A stretch of 64,000 nt of DNA, taken from Monodelphis domestica (Eukaryota; Chordata; Mammalia; Didelphimorphia; Didelphidae). Shown in pieces: positions 1 to 64,000 of the stretch; the stretch's first letter is position 1, and the number at the start of each line of letters is the position of its first letter. A program made the position numbers and the translations under genes. The notes beneath the pieces were generated by a model. The model searched no databases and was not told where the DNA came from. It saw nothing but the letters and a program-made list of their open reading frames with translations. The stretch spans positions 25,817,942-25,881,941 of the forward strand of contig NC_077230.1 in assembly GCF_027887165.1 (NCBI RefSeq), read 5' to 3'.

Positions 1-1140
1 GGGGAATCAGAGGAAACTACAAAACATCTCCAAAAAACCAGTAGTAGTTTGAAATAAATAAGACAATGAAAGCGGACATGGAGAGAAGGAACTGAATGCA
101 AGAGCAGCAAAAGGAATGGCCAGGGTCCTGGCTGCACAGCAAAGAACACAAAGAAAACATCTGGATTGTTCTGTGTTACAGCTGAAAAAGGTTCTAGGCA
201 TCCCTCTTTCTATCATTTCCTTTATTCCATGAGAAGCAAGTGGTTTGGCTCAGTTCCCATTTTCTTTTCCAAAAACACAATCTGTTCACTGCAAATGGTG
301 AGGATGGTGCCAAGGTCACTTGCTTAGTGCATAAACAGGATGGAGAAAAAGAATTCATGGCAGAGCTGTATAAGAAGAGGAATGAAAATGATTCCCTTAA
401 TTCTTTAAGGATCAAAACCAGACAACTAATCAACCAACATTTTTTCTAATCAGCAGTTTATTGTTATTTTTTCTAGTGGCCAGGAATATTAAATGAGTAT
501 CAGGTGACAGACTGCTCATCACAAAGGAGTCCTGAGATAATAACAAAGTGTATCAGACAGCTATAATGGGAATATTAATTTAACCAAGAGGGAAATCACA
601 TTACATGTTACAAAAAGCACAGCATATGGCTTAACAAGGTGGGCCAAGCAGGGCACGCAGGCTTGTACCACAAGCTACATACAGTCTCAGAAATAAAAGC
701 ATTCTATCATTTTAAGTAATACTATTGCTTTTGTTTTACATGTGCTGAGACAAGCAATGGGCAGAACTATATGAAACCAGGAAAAATAAGAGAAGCAGAT
801 ACAGTATTTCCCATGCATATTTCAGGGGGAATATAATGTTGCTCAAGTCTTCTTTCAATTTTCCTTTAGCAGCTAAAAACAAAACAAAACAAAACAAGAG
901 CAGCAACAAACATCCCTCACTGGACCAGGAGTTTGTGGTATAGCCTCCAAGACTATAGGAAAAAAGGTCTCTCTAACTTCATCAGAAACATGCAAATGTC
1001 AATGACTTGTGCATGAAGAGAAATTAGCTTGGGTTTTAGTGGTTCAGACTTTGAGCAGGATAGAGCAATGTTGTTAAACTCAAATACAAACTGGAGACCA
1101 TTAAATTGTATCACGGTGACTGTGATCAGGCTCCATAGTG
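1..1140. other. Downstream flank, no gene seen
   Basis: AT-rich flank with no supported coding exon. It contains a short (AAAAC)n run near 867-896. In human the neighbour beyond the SYTL5 3' end is SRPX in convergent orientation, but I could not recognise an SRPX exon here. Confidence 0.5.
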
Positions 1141-1149
1141 ATTTAGAAA

Positions 1150-1310
1150 AACACATGTTAACATTATCTACGTTATATTGTATTTTTACTTAATTTGTTA
1201 AATTCTTGTTAAATGTAATTTCCCAATTACATCTGAATCTGATTCAGGCTGCACTGGAAATGTTGTGGGTCACTGGCACGTATTTGATATTCTTTAGTTT
1301 AGAGAAATTT
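1150..1310. mobile_element. Fragment related to the hAT-type element at 1539
   Basis: Shares the core TTATATTGTATTTTT, TTTGTTAAA, CCCAATTACAT and the following GGCTGCACT segment with the copies at 1539-1700 and 15168-15560. Ends are not definable. Confidence 0.5.
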
Positions 1311-1538
1311 TTAGCCTCAGTCGAGTCTAGTGTCTTAAAATGTCTTGCGTGTCCCTAGATAGATCTTAATAGATATTACCCATTTAGTTATGCTTTTTGT
1401 AATTATTGTGAAAAATTCCCTATGATTTGCTTTTGGATTTTTTTGCTGTTATATTGAAAAGCTAATAATTTTGTGGATTTATTTTCTATCCTTCATTTTC
1501 TGAAATATTTGTATCGGTTTCCTTGTAGATTCTTAGGG

Positions 1539-1700
1539 CAGTGATGTCAAATTGAGAAATAACTGGGCAGCATATATTAACAAATTAACATTATATATGT
1601 TGTATTGTATTTTTTATTTATTTTGTTAAACATTTACCAATTGCATTTTATTCTGGTTGGCAGCAGTCTAGTTTTGCCTTCTTGAGGAAGACACCTCTGC
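1539..1700. mobile_element. Short hAT-type non-autonomous DNA element
   Basis: Begins CAGTGATGTCAAA and ends with an inverted relative (GACACCTCTG), the hAT-style terminal pattern. The flanks TCTTAGGG (1531-1538) and TCTAAGGT (from 1701) match at 6 of 8 bases, fitting a decayed 8-bp target duplication. Confidence 0.6.
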
Positions 1701-2164
1701 TCTAAGGTATTCCAAGTAGACCATTATGTTGTTAGCCAATAGCCAATCTTGTCTCTGTTATGTGCCTTGGTTTTAATATAGTGGGCTCCATCAACCCCTC
1801 AACTACTCAGGAGCAGACTTTACAGCCAAACTCCAGCTTAGGGAAGAGTGTGTCAGTGACCCAAGGGGATCAATGGCTTTCCCACTACTGCTTCTCAGAG
1901 AAGTAGGAAGCCCAGAGACTTAATACCTTGAAGGTGGCAGGATTTAATAGAGGATTAGGACTTAGGTTGGGGAAAAAAACCTGCTTAAAACAACACATTC
2001 TTTAGTTCTTACACTTTGTAAGTAGTGTAGAAGCATGTCACAGGACAGATTTCTAGATTTGGGGGGAATGTTCTCTATCCTTAGAACCATCTCTTGGAGG
2101 GGCATGATATGAGAAGACTTTTAGTTATTTCAAGGGGTAAAGAAAGGGTCAAGGGTTGCAAGGA

Positions 2165-2384
2165 GAGTTAGTTGATAAATAATTATTAAGCACCTACTAT
2201 GTGCCAGGCTCTTTGTTAAGCACTGGAGAATAGGCAATTTGGAGGCTAGTCAATATATTGGACCACTGTAATGCCATCTCCCTCATATCCATTTTCTTCA
2301 TCTATAAAGTGAAGGGGTTGGACTGGATGATCTTTAGAATTTCTTCAGCTTTACATCCTGTGATTCTTCTAAGAGACACTAAGG
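2165..2384 (+). mobile_element. SINE fragments (Mar1-like and MIR-like)
   Basis: 2165-2230 carries the dispersed marsupial motif TTATTAAGCACCTACTATG. 2258-2375 carries a MIR-like 3' part with the ATCTATAAAGTGAAGGGGTT segment. Both are diverged. Confidence 0.5.
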
Positions 2385-2715
2385 TTTCTTTAAAATTATG
2401 GATTGTTTCAGTGCAGCCTTTCAGTCAAAAGAACTGGCGTACATGTGTGACTCCAGGAGAAGGCAAGGGTGAAGTGGTGATTAAGAAAGAATTGTGGAGT
2501 GCTTATATTTTTCCCTTTTCTCAGTCTCCTGCCCTTCTAGTTTCTTTGAAGCTTTGCAAGTAGCAATGCCTCCAGTTAGCTTAGTGAAAAAGATCATTTT
2601 TTTCTTTGTTTCCAAGTAATGATAATTTAAATACAAATGCCATTGTTAGCTTCATTTGTATCAATACCTTTTACCAAAAAAAGCTTATTTTAGAAGGCAA
2701 TAACCTTAGGAAAGA

Positions 2716-2884
2716 ATACAGATCACCTGGGTACAGAATCTCAGCATTGATATTTACTATCTAGGTGATGTTGACCACTCATTTAACCTTTCTAGGTCTG
2801 TTTCTTTATTTGTGAAGTGAAGAGAATGGACTAGATATTTTCTAACTTCTTATAGAGAAATAGATCCTATAAGTCTGTGACTGA
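2716..2884 (+). mobile_element. MIR-like SINE, diverged
   Basis: Order of CTGGGTACAGAATCTCAG, ATTTAACCTTTCTAGG and TTTGTGAAGTGAAGAG elements follows the MIR core and tail. Confidence 0.4.
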
Positions 2885-2889
2885 AATGG

Positions 2890-4900
2890 AAAGGACATGG
2901 TTGTTATGCCTGTTACTGTTTCTCTACCTCTTTCTCTTCCTCCTCCTCCTCTTCCAAAGAGGGTTCATTGGAGTGTGATGCATATTCAAAAATAAGGGAA
3001 ACATCAATAAACCTTATTGGAACAAAAATGGACAGCTCCTGAAAAATGAATTTAAAGAATAATTTTCTTTTGGAAACAAACAACTGCATGAAGCAAAACC
3101 CTCAATTTCAACCATATATTTGTTTCTCTTACTCTCCCAATAAGCATTTATTTGCTATTTTACTATCTACTCTTTCTCCCTTAATTGCTGTAATTTTGTT
3201 TACTACCTGCTGTCAAGCTCTGTTCCATCTAGATATCAAGGAAAAAGAGTACCAATGAACCCCATGTATTTAAATAATGAATAGGAGAAAGATGTTTTCA
3301 GTCCACTCAATTGTTTCCCTTTTTAGTACTAGTCAATATTATTTGAAAAACATATTCTTCTTCTTTCTTTGAGTAGAGAAGCAAGTGTCCTGAAAACAGT
3401 TTAATAAAGCCTAAAGGGTTATGGAGGTCTAGTATGTTTCTCTGGTGAACATAAATTTCCTTGTTGTGTTTCACTTACTTAAAATAATCAGTATGTCATC
3501 AAGTCAAATTAGATGTGGGCTATTCTTTAATATCATTTACAAAAGCTTGCCCTTCCCTCTTCATACCATCATTAGAGACAGCATAGATGCTAACTAATAT
3601 TGTTACTTTTATGGTCATGTTGAATCACTGTAATCTCTGAAGAATTGAAGTTGTGGGGGTCACCCAAAAGGTAATCCTAAGGTTTATGGTAGATATAGTG
3701 GGCTCTAGCATATTACCAGTGAAAGTTTGCATAGGAGGAGCAGCATAAAGGACATCATCACTAGGAGAATGGATTGCTCAGGTGGCAAGAATGAAGGGTA
3801 ACCAATGATGGCTTTAACACCTTAAATTGACACCCTCTTGTCAAGGATTTCCAGGAGGACATTCGGGCAAGAGCTACAAAGATGAGAAGGTGGGTGGGTA
3901 ATGATCTGCATCACTGGGGGTAAAGACACAATGATATATTCACAGATATCCACTGAAATAGTAGAGTAACAATATTATGGCAGATTTCTAAGCAAAGGAT
4001 TCCTCCAGAATGGTTAAATATCTCTTTGCAGGATTCTGGCTAGATCATTCATCTACTAGCACCATTTGTTCCTAACTTGCTATATTTCCAATTTTCCAGG
4101 TTATTTCTAGTGATATTAATAGAAACCAAACTGTAATGTTTTTTAAAAGATAACTTTTGCAGCAAAATCTCTAGGTCTAGCTATGCTTAATTTGCAAATT
4201 TTTTTTGGTCGTTTTCTAGCTTCTTGAGTTTTCCAGTTTGCTACATATTTTTCTACCTTTTAATCTGATTTGGACCTTCCCATATTTGAAGATATCTAAA
4301 TGTATTTTTGGCTTTCTGAATAGATTTCTAGTTTTATAGTCTGTTTTCTAAATTTTTGCATCTATAACTAGATTTACAGCTTTCTATAATTTTCTGTAGC
4401 TTTCTGGCTAGATGATAATATTTCTGGCTGTATTTATTGATTTTTACCTACATTTCTGGTTTTCTATTTGTCTTTGTGACTTTAGTTTCCTAAATATCTT
4501 TGTTATTCTCATGATTGATGGTACTCTCAACTTACAATGCACCTGATGAGAATACATCTCCTGCTGATGATAATGAGTTGAGAAATTCTGTTATAATTAC
4601 ATAGTGATTGTATTGAGATAGATATTAAATTAAAACAATAACTTGATTGTTTTATTATCCTTACATAGATCAAATTAGGGACTAATAGTTCGTGGTTGTA
4701 AAGTTCCTTTTGGCTTTTATATGCTGGAGAAATTCTGTTATAACTAGTTTTGCATGTCATAAGCTGTGTTAAGATTTGTTTACTCCTTTACAAATTCATT
4801 GAGTTCCTGAGCAAATTACTGATATTTTTACTGGCTTGTAAATGACTATATTTTCTCTTAAAAGTATTTTCAATTTTGCTAGATAGATGTTTTGAAATGA
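2890..4900. other. No gene seen
   Basis: AT-rich sequence with a short pyrimidine tract (CTCCTC) near 2930-2955 and no recognisable exon. From about 4190 it becomes T-rich with repeated TTTCTAG/TTTCTGG words, perhaps old LINE sequence, but I cannot classify it. Confidence 0.4.
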
Positions 4901-5719
4901 AATCCAATTTTCTTTGATTAAAAATATTCCAGTTATTTCTGTCATTTCTTATTTTTGATGAAACACCTTGTTCAATTCAAATTGGTGTTCTTTGTCATGG
5001 GATTTTTTCTTCTTTGCTATTTGTAAAAAAATATTTTTGTTGTTGGAGTTACAGAGTTTGATGACTTTTCAATGGTGAGTTGTCTAAGTTTTGGCCCTAA
5101 TAGTTTCTTGTGAATTATGTCAGTAAGCATTCTCTCCCTTAATTATAGTCAATATGAAGAATTTCTCATATGTATTTTCATGTATTTTCTAAAGTATATT
5201 GGTCAGATTCTCTCTTTACATTTTTATTATAAGTCTATTAACCTTGATGTTTTCCCTTTAGACTTATCATCTAGACTTATCACCTTGCTTACAGAGCTTG
5301 CAAACATCTTCTAATTGGATAGTTTTTGACCTTTTTTTTGTTGTATTCTTCATTGCTTCTACCAGTCTTTCCTTTAGCAAAAAAAAAAAAAAATTATGAG
5401 TTAATCTATCATGTAATTTATACTCTCCACTGATATATCTAATCTATTGAATTTCATTTTCACTTTTATTTTTCTTTCTTTACTTTAGTATGTTTGTTAC
5501 TTATATTAATGCATCTTTAAATAACTAATAGGTTTTTTATGAGCCATTGTTGATGATAATACATTTTACTTTCCATCTGGAATCCTTGCTTTTGTTTCAT
5601 TTGCACAATATTTATCTATCTAATTGGAATTTTTCTTTTTATTTATTTCTTCATTACTTTCCTTGTTTTAAAGAGACATTTTAAAGTTTTTTTTAATTTC
5701 CTCTCTCTCTTTCTACATA
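4900..5719. repeat. AT-rich unclassified repeat-like DNA
   Basis: Very T-rich on this strand, with a poly(A) run at 5381-5393. It may be a decayed antisense LINE, but no protein similarity could be confirmed. Confidence 0.3.
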
Positions 5720-5721
5720 TG

Positions 5722-5752
<31 letters not shown>

Positions 5753-5754
5753 GT
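5720..5754. repeat. (TA)n microsatellite
   Basis: Alternating TATATA preceded by GTATGTAT and ending ATGTAG; about 35 bases. Confidence 0.9.
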
Positions 5755-7150
5755 AGCATTTTAATGGCTATTTGTTAGACTGTAGCCATACAAATGCTAC
5801 AAATACATCAAGAGAGGAAATTAGAAACCAGTCAAAAAGGCTGACTTGCAGCAACATGGAATAGTGAGAGATTTATGACTAGTTTTTCAATTTTTGTGTG
5901 TGTTTAGAGGTTTCTAGCTAGCCGATCACTTTCCAGCTGTTTGTAGTTTTACTGATAGAAATCATTCATCTAACCAGCATTCCTCCTCAGAACACAGAAC
6001 AACTTTCATGTTCTTGGGGAGGAAAAGGTCCATCAAGTAAAGACAGAAGACTGAGGCACAGAGAGGGATCTTGATTTACTTCAGATTGCACAGTCAGTCC
6101 ACAATTCAGAAGAGGAAGTTTCATCTAAGCAGGTTCTTTCCAGGTGTTCCTGGCACATTTTTGCCCTCTCTTGAGGTGCAACACTTTGTCATGGGAAATA
6201 TTACTAGATCGACCGTAATAATAAATGTCAGTGATGACCAAGGTGAAAATCTGTAGTTTAACAAGTGCTAAATTGTGATTATTTCATACTCGCAGAGCTT
6301 AACCTGCTCAAACGTCAGGGTTCTCTCATGTACTGCCACCCTTTCCGTCACAGCTTATACATGTAGCCTATAATAGCGATACACATAGGCTCCACTTATC
6401 AACGATTCATTTGCATCTCTCTTTCCTTGGTGCTGCCTGATCAAACGTGCTTCTCTTCTCCTGCCGTTTCAGAGGCAGCTGCGGGGTGTTTTAAGATAGT
6501 TTCCAGGACCGTGTCACAGCTTAAAATGGGGACCTCTTGTCTTTCTCCTCTGGCTTCTTTCCTTCACCACTAAATCTAACATTAGACCCAGCAGGCCTTG
6601 GCAAAGATGTTTTGGCCAGAAGCTGACATGACTGTTAATGAGCAAGACAGGGTTTCAGTCCAACAGTCGTCAAGGGCTGGCAGGTCACATATTTCACATA
6701 CATTTCTTTAAAGGAAAAAGAGATTGAAGAGATCAAATTTGATTTTCAAAAAATGTCTTTGTGTTTAATGTTTACAAGAATATGAAATTCAAAGGGATGA
6801 TTTGAATAGAGAAATAGCATAAATAAGGAAATGTTGCCTGCTGTAAAGGGAGGTTTGCAAGTTTAATAAAGGTGCTTCTTCGAAGTTATCCGAAAAGCCA
6901 TTAAAATATCTTTTCCCGCCTGACAGCTTCCTCTTTAAGCTGACTGTTCTTCAGTGGATCTGTCTGATTCACAAATGCTTGGTCACTGACTGATTCAATA
7001 TGAAAAGGGTGTACACTATTTCAAACAAGTCTCAGGAGAGTTCTGCTATAATTCTACTCATAGGCATCTTGAAGCGTTGTATAAAGAAGAATTTTTAGAC
7101 TTTACCTGGGAAGATGCTGGCCATCATGCCTGATCTTGAAGCAGCTCACA
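5755..7150. other. Mostly repeat-poor intergenic block
   Basis: No exon recognised. The part 6270-7080 lacks the usual SINE and LINE words and has less skewed composition than its surroundings; it may be a conserved non-coding element (see findings). Confidence 0.4.
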
Positions 7151-7160
7151 GAAGGGACAG

Positions 7161-7330
7161 CCTGGTAACACACACAGTGGACTAAATACTGACTGGGGAA
7201 TGAGAGGACTTGGGTTCAAATCCTCCCTTTCCCCTACCTGCTTCTAACGAAGAGTATCATCATGGACAAGCTATTTCAGTTTCCTGGTCTGTTAAATTAG
7301 AGATTTTAACTAGATGGCCTCTGAGGACAC
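7161..7330 (+). mobile_element. MIR-like SINE
   Basis: Contains the core words GGACTTGGGTTCAAATCC and CAGTTTCCTGGTCTGTTA in MIR order. Confidence 0.6.
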
Positions 7331-7350
7331 ACCTTCCAGAAAGCCTGGGT

Positions 7351-7580
7351 TATTGTTCAGTTGCTTCAGTCATAGTCAGAGTTTCCTGACCCTCTTTGGG
7401 GTTTTCTTGGCAATGATACTGGAGTAGTTTGCCTTTCCCTTCTCCAGCTCCTTTTATACATGAGGAAACTGATTAAGTGAACTGCCCAGGATCACATAAC
7501 TAGTAAGTGTCTGAAGTCTGATTTGAACTCAGGAAGATGAGTCTTCCTGACTTCACACTTGATACTAATTACGGTGCCTT
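7351..7580 (-). mobile_element. tRNA-derived marsupial SINE
   Basis: Antisense copy: TTGTTCAGTTGCTTCAGT, GGGGTTTTCTTGGCAATG, TTCTCCAGCTC and GAACTCAGGAAGATGAGTC occur in the order seen in the other full copies. Confidence 0.85.
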
Positions 7581-7744
7581 CAAACTTCTTCAAAAATGCT
7601 TCAACATTCTTAATGAATTTAATAGGGTTTAGGAGACTAGCCTGAGATTTTGGCATATCTAGAGGATTGTTATTTGCTATTCTTTGTGTAATTGTGTAAG
7701 AAAAAAATGAGATCTCACGTGACTTTTGGAGACAGAATTTTCTT

Positions 7745-7960
7745 CAGCTTTCCTGACCACACTCTCCACGGGATTTTCTTGCCATTATGCACTAGATACT
7801 GGAGTGGTTTGCCATTTCCTTCTCCAGTGGATTAAGGCAAATAGAGGTGAAGTGACTTGTCCAGAGTCACATAGTCAGTAAGTGTCTGAGACCAGATTCA
7901 AACTCAGGTCTTCCTGACTCCAGATTCAGTGCTCTATTCACTGAGCCACCTAGCTGCCTC
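7745..7960 (-). mobile_element. tRNA-derived marsupial SINE
   Basis: Antisense copy ending in GAGCCACCTAGCTGCCTC, the complement of the SINE 5' end; same internal words as the copy 160 bases to the left. Confidence 0.85.
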
Positions 7961-8789
7961 CTTCTGTCCGTGGAGAATAAGATGATTCCCTTTTACATAA
8001 TTTGGAGCTGTATCCTGACCAATAGACTCTATAACATTCTAAAAATCCCAGCAAAAACTACTTAACTTTAATCAGGTCTGAAAGAAGCTCATCTTTATCA
8101 CTTTTCCTTATGTGAAAAGTAATGGATCTATTTCCTCTGTTAGGTTTTTGTTTCTTTTGTTTTAACAAGAAAGTGGGGATGTGAGCTAAGTAGAAAACCC
8201 AATAAACAAAATTAGGTTGGGCAGGTTCGCTTCTGACTTCCAGAAGCAAATGCGATGTCTTTGGAGGATGCTGTTCAGGACCTTTGTATCTTAATTATTA
8301 TCAGTTACTTTCTTAAATATGTTCTTAAAGGTGAATCAGTCACGCAAAGGTAAAATAACTTCCTGGAGTGAGGCTGACAAACATTCTAGCCTTTGCCGAA
8401 CCACCCACCTACTAATAACAGGACCTTATCTTCACAGGGTCCTCTGAGGAAAAACTGGAGTGTGCCTCGACTGCCTTGCCGTTGGACAGAGGTGGCACTG
8501 AAACTCTGGTATCTGGTATCTTGACACTTACACCAGGTCTTTTTCTGTTGGACAAGCATCGCTTTTCCTGAAGTTGTTTCAGGGAAAACTCTTCTTTTCT
8601 CATGAAGTCATACATACGCATGCACATGTACAAACATAGTTTTCCCATATGTATTAAGACGATTTGTGGGTCCTTTTATTTTTGGTCCAGGTCTGTAAGT
8701 TTCCCAGAGTAGGGAACTCCTGGTATAAACACTCCCTGCACCTGTGCAGATTGCCAACATTTTTATAATTTGGGGTTTGGGAAAATGGC

Positions 8790-8895
8790 CCGGGGCACTC
8801 TTTCATTGACTTGCTGTGGTCATGTTGTGATAGCTGGTGGATGTCAGAATCAGTACTTGAACTCAAGCCTTCTTGACTTCAAGTTTAGGCATCTA
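8790..8895 (-). mobile_element. SINE fragment
   Basis: Antisense fragment with GTACTTGAACTCAAGCCTTC, the 5' half of a MIR/CORE-type SINE. Confidence 0.45.
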
Positions 8896-9204
8896 TGTGT
8901 TTTTACACACTCCCTCTCATCCTCTAATCTGAGCAAAAATAATGAGCACAATGGCATCTCTGAGAGAGCCTAGATTCCTAGCGGTAGCTAACAACAGAAT
9001 AAACAAAGACTTTGATTAGCTGTTCTGGATGCAGATTTTCCATTTCCATCCTCAAGTTGATCTTTATTAATGTATTTCCCACTATGTAAAATAGATCCTT
9101 ATATTCTGCAATTACCATTCTTTCCTAAAAATTTATATCTCTATTTTTTAATAATCCTGTTGCTTTAGGGCATAAAAACTCTACATTACTTCGTGAAATG
9201 CATA

Positions 9205-9428
9205 AGTGGCATAGGTGATAGAGTGCTTGGTCTGGAGTCAAGAAGACCTAAATTCTGTTCCAGCCTCAGATTGGGTGAGCTACTTAACCTCTGTTTGCCT
9301 CAGTTTCTTCAGCTGTAAAAAGGGAGCACCTACCTCCTGAGATTGTGGTGAAGATCAAATGAAATAATATGGGTGAAGTGCTTAGCACAGTGGCTGGTGC
9401 ATTGTGGGCACTTAATAAGTATTTCCTC
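9205..9428 (+). mobile_element. MIR/CORE-type SINE, near complete
   Basis: From GGCATAGGTGATAGAGTGC through GTTTGCCTCAGTTTCTTC to CACTTAATAAGTATTTCC, the complete MIR-like order. Confidence 0.8.
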
Positions 9429-9450
9429 TTCTGCCCCCTGAAATAGACAA

Positions 9451-9560
9451 ATTCATCAATCAACACGTATTTATTGGGCACCGACTATGTGTCAGACGCT
9501 GTGTTAGATTTTGAGGAAACAAAGACAAAATGAAGTAGCCCCTGCCCTCAGAGAAACTTG
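9451..9560 (+). mobile_element. Mar1-like SINE fragment
   Basis: Carries CGTATTTATTGGGCACCGAC and the GTGTCAGACGCTGTGTTAG continuation, a motif repeated elsewhere in the window (2165, 42360, 47980). Confidence 0.6.
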
Positions 9561-10001
9561 CATTGTATTGAATGCAAAGGTGAAAAGGGGAGGCAAGTGA
9601 AGACTCCTGGAGACATCTGCACTCATATCTGTTCAGAATTCAAAGAACTGGACTCACCCATCTCCCTCTTTGGTGTCCAAGCCTTCTCTACCCCCTGAGA
9701 ATCATGCCGTGATGCCGGCTTTCCCCCAGGAACCCCTTGCCTCTCTGTGCTCCAAGCTTTTGAATCTGTCGCCTGTAAAATGAGTAGTTTGGACTAGCCG
9801 GCCAGGTGGACGTCCCTTTCTACTCTAAAACTCCATCATTCACCTATGGTTGATGTCTGATCCATCCATGATGGCCTCACAGTGTCAAGTTTTAGGGATA
9901 ATATTCAAAAGCTCTGGCATACAGGAGGTAGAAGGGAACATGATCAGTAATTGCCTTGCTCTATCCCTCATGGGGCAGAAGAGTGCTGAGGATTCTTTCT
10001 G

Positions 10002-10709
10002 TTTAATAAGGAAGTCAGAAAGTCAATATAAGCAAAAGGACAGAGGTCTAGAGATGGAGCATCCTTTTAGGCTCCTTTGTAGTCAGTGTAGATGACAACC
10101 ATTTTTATGCCAGGGGCCAACAGCTTCATCACAACAGTATCAGTCAGACCTTCAGCTTACACCTTTAAGGAGTGCCAGCTCTTTTCACCTCATGGGGACC
10201 TGCAGCAGAGAGTGGAAGGTGGTCCACAGCGCCTTCCCTAAGTAATCGAGCCTCTTAAGTTCAGTCTTTGCCTCTCCACCAACAGGCAATCCTAAAAATG
10301 TCCAGTGAATCGAGATTGGACCCTCCCCAGGAAAGGTGTGGGGGGCTGATCGCTACTAGCCTACTTCCATGTGACCTTGGGCCCTTTCCCTGGGATCTCC
10401 CAGTGTGAAATCCAAGGATGGATTGCTTTTCAGCAATACCAAAAGAAAAGAGGGCATTTGTTTGTACAGCAAATGAAAAGGATGCTGACATGGAGACGTT
10501 TAGCTATGTGGGCTGTCTAAGTCCTACAACAGAAGCATCCAGACATTCAGAACATGGACGTCTTTCCCCAACGCTCCCAATATCCGTAACTGTGAAACGC
10601 CAGTGCAACTGAAGCGCTGGGATCAGAGAGGCCGTTTGCAGGAGACTATGAGACCGGAGATGCCGGGCTCGGAGCTGGAGACTGATCCCGAGGCAGAGCC
10701 AGGCTCGCG
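10002..10709 (-). other. Possible SYTL5 3' untranslated region
   Basis: Non-repetitive sequence directly after the stop codon. The first plausible poly(A) hexamer on the minus strand is ATTAAA at 10002-10007; the next AATAAA candidates lie at about 9062 and 8675. No downstream GU-rich element is obvious, so the transcript end is unresolved. Confidence 0.3.
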
Positions 10710-62960
<52,251 letters not shown>

Positions 62961-62964
62961 CTGA

Positions 62965-64000
62965 AAAAAAAAAGTAAGAAAAACCCACTTTTTTATATAG
63001 AAAAGGATCAGCTACAATAGCACACATAAGCAATTCTGAAATAGAGTTGATCCCATACTAAGAACCCATTAGCCGCTATTGAAATGAATGAGTATTTCTC
63101 TAAAGACAACAAAGATTCTCCAGATGCCCTTATTTGCCCATAGTGCTACCAGGATCAAATATGATCCATTCTCACTCCAAAGAGATCAATCTAATAATTT
63201 CCTCAACGTAACACACACACATAAAGGAAGGCGAATCCTCTCTGTCTCTGTTATGACACATAATTGGGTAGACTGTCCATTGGATCAGCTTAAGAATACA
63301 TATATCATAGATCTGGGGTCTTTCATCCGGGATCCATGGATCCCCAAGAGGCTCAGAGCTAGATTTCAGGGGACCCATAAACTTGGGTGGGAAAAGTTAG
63401 ATTTTTATTCCAATATTATTATTGTAATAATGTGTTTGATTTTAAACATGTAAAAACATCATTCCAAGAAATGGTCCATTGTCTTGATTGGATTGTTGAA
63501 GGAGTCACAACACAAAAAGAAGGTAAAGAATTTTTGTTCCTGATACTTCAAAAAGACAATGAGTTGGACCTCAGATTGAATACAAGGAAGAGAGAGCAAA
63601 ACAGTGAAGTATCTTCAATACCTCCAGACTTTCCTCTAACAAAGAAGTCCATTATCTTAGCTCTAGAATCACAGAATGGGAGAACTGAAAGGGACCTAAG
63701 TGGTAATTTAAGATTATTATTATTAACAACATTAATACAATACATAATTAAATTATATCATAGCATTTTTGTTGTCAATTGACCTTCAATTGCATCTAAA
63801 CTGATCAAAAGAGGACAAAATACAGATATATAGAGTTTTTTGTAGAGTTACATTCAACTCAGCAGGGATATAGATTAGAAAGAGGAAGAGGGAAAAATAG
63901 ATTCAGGGAGGGATTAGTCATAAGCAAAGCAAATTCTAATCTCAAAGAGATAATTGTGAAGATTATAAATAAAATAAAATATGACAACTTTTGAAATAAA
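62965..64000. other. Upstream SYTL5 intron, no further exon seen
   Basis: No exon with suitable splice sites and SYTL5-like coding was found. 63310-63470 resembles an ancient dispersed repeat (GGATCCATGGATCCCCAAGA, CCCATAAACTTGGGTGGG), and 63662-63705 a CR1/L3-type end. The rest is AT-rich. Confidence 0.45.

Noticed and set aside
7161..9428. tRNA-gene-like A and B boxes
   Set aside because: The box-like words belong to tRNA-derived SINEs; no cloverleaf with an intact acceptor stem was found.
1..10000. Search for a convergent SRPX gene end
   Set aside because: Human synteny predicts it near the SYTL5 3' end, but no exon with recognisable SRPX coding or splice sites was found.
63088..63782. 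Two overlapping open frames of 121 and 131 codons on the + strand
   Set aside because: Composition is AT-rich, they cover an ancient dispersed repeat and CR1/L3-like end, and no protein family is recognisable.

Overview
The window looks like nuclear DNA of a marsupial mammal. Most of it is interspersed repeats of kinds abundant in marsupials: a full-length but inactivated LINE-1 with a marsupial-type 3' end, older L1, L2 and CR1/L3 fragments, dozens of tRNA-derived MIR/CORE-type SINEs, hAT-type DNA elements and two solo-LTR-like segments. The only protein-coding gene I can support is spread over the minus strand, and its exons match the Rab27 effector SYTL5 (synaptotagmin-like protein 5) as I know it from mammals. 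The species is not resolvable from the sequence. The repeat family names come from recognising consensus features, not from a library search.

Gene layout (minus strand, 5' to 3' runs from high to low coordinates): twelve coding exons were reconstructed by hand from reading frame, splice sites and phase: 62825-62960, 61617-61746, 44839-44942, 43482-43574, 38581-38646, 36112-36290, 33230-33329, 31242-31403, 25751-25859, 18409-18544, 12882-13090 and 10710-10852 (stop codon at 10710-10712). Every junction has an AG acceptor and GT donor, all phases agree, and there is no disabling change. They give 521 C-terminal residues: a Ser-rich linker, C2A, and C2B to the stop. The N-terminal Rab27-binding (Slp homology) exons lie beyond 64000.

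Region by region: 1-10.7 kb is downstream flank (possible 3'UTR next to the stop, then hAT and SINE copies, AT-rich DNA and a repeat-poor block). 10.7-31.4 kb holds the last five exons, separated by introns carrying a 52-bp-arm inverted repeat (17.1 kb), an LTR nested in L2 (19.7-20.2 kb), an antisense L1/HAL1-like element lacking its reverse transcriptase (21-23.4 kb) and a (TTCC)n tract (26 kb). 31-45 kb holds the C2A and linker exons. 45-61.6 kb is one 16.7-kb intron dominated by L1, including the full-length copy at 49499-55878 with 14-bp target-site duplications. 61.6-63 kb holds the two most 5' exons present.

No RNA gene, CRISPR array, operon or microbial system is present. The least-explained structures are the 17.1-kb hairpin, the purine-rich repeat just upstream of the SYTL5 exon at 25751-25859, and the in-frame 22-codon cassette exon.
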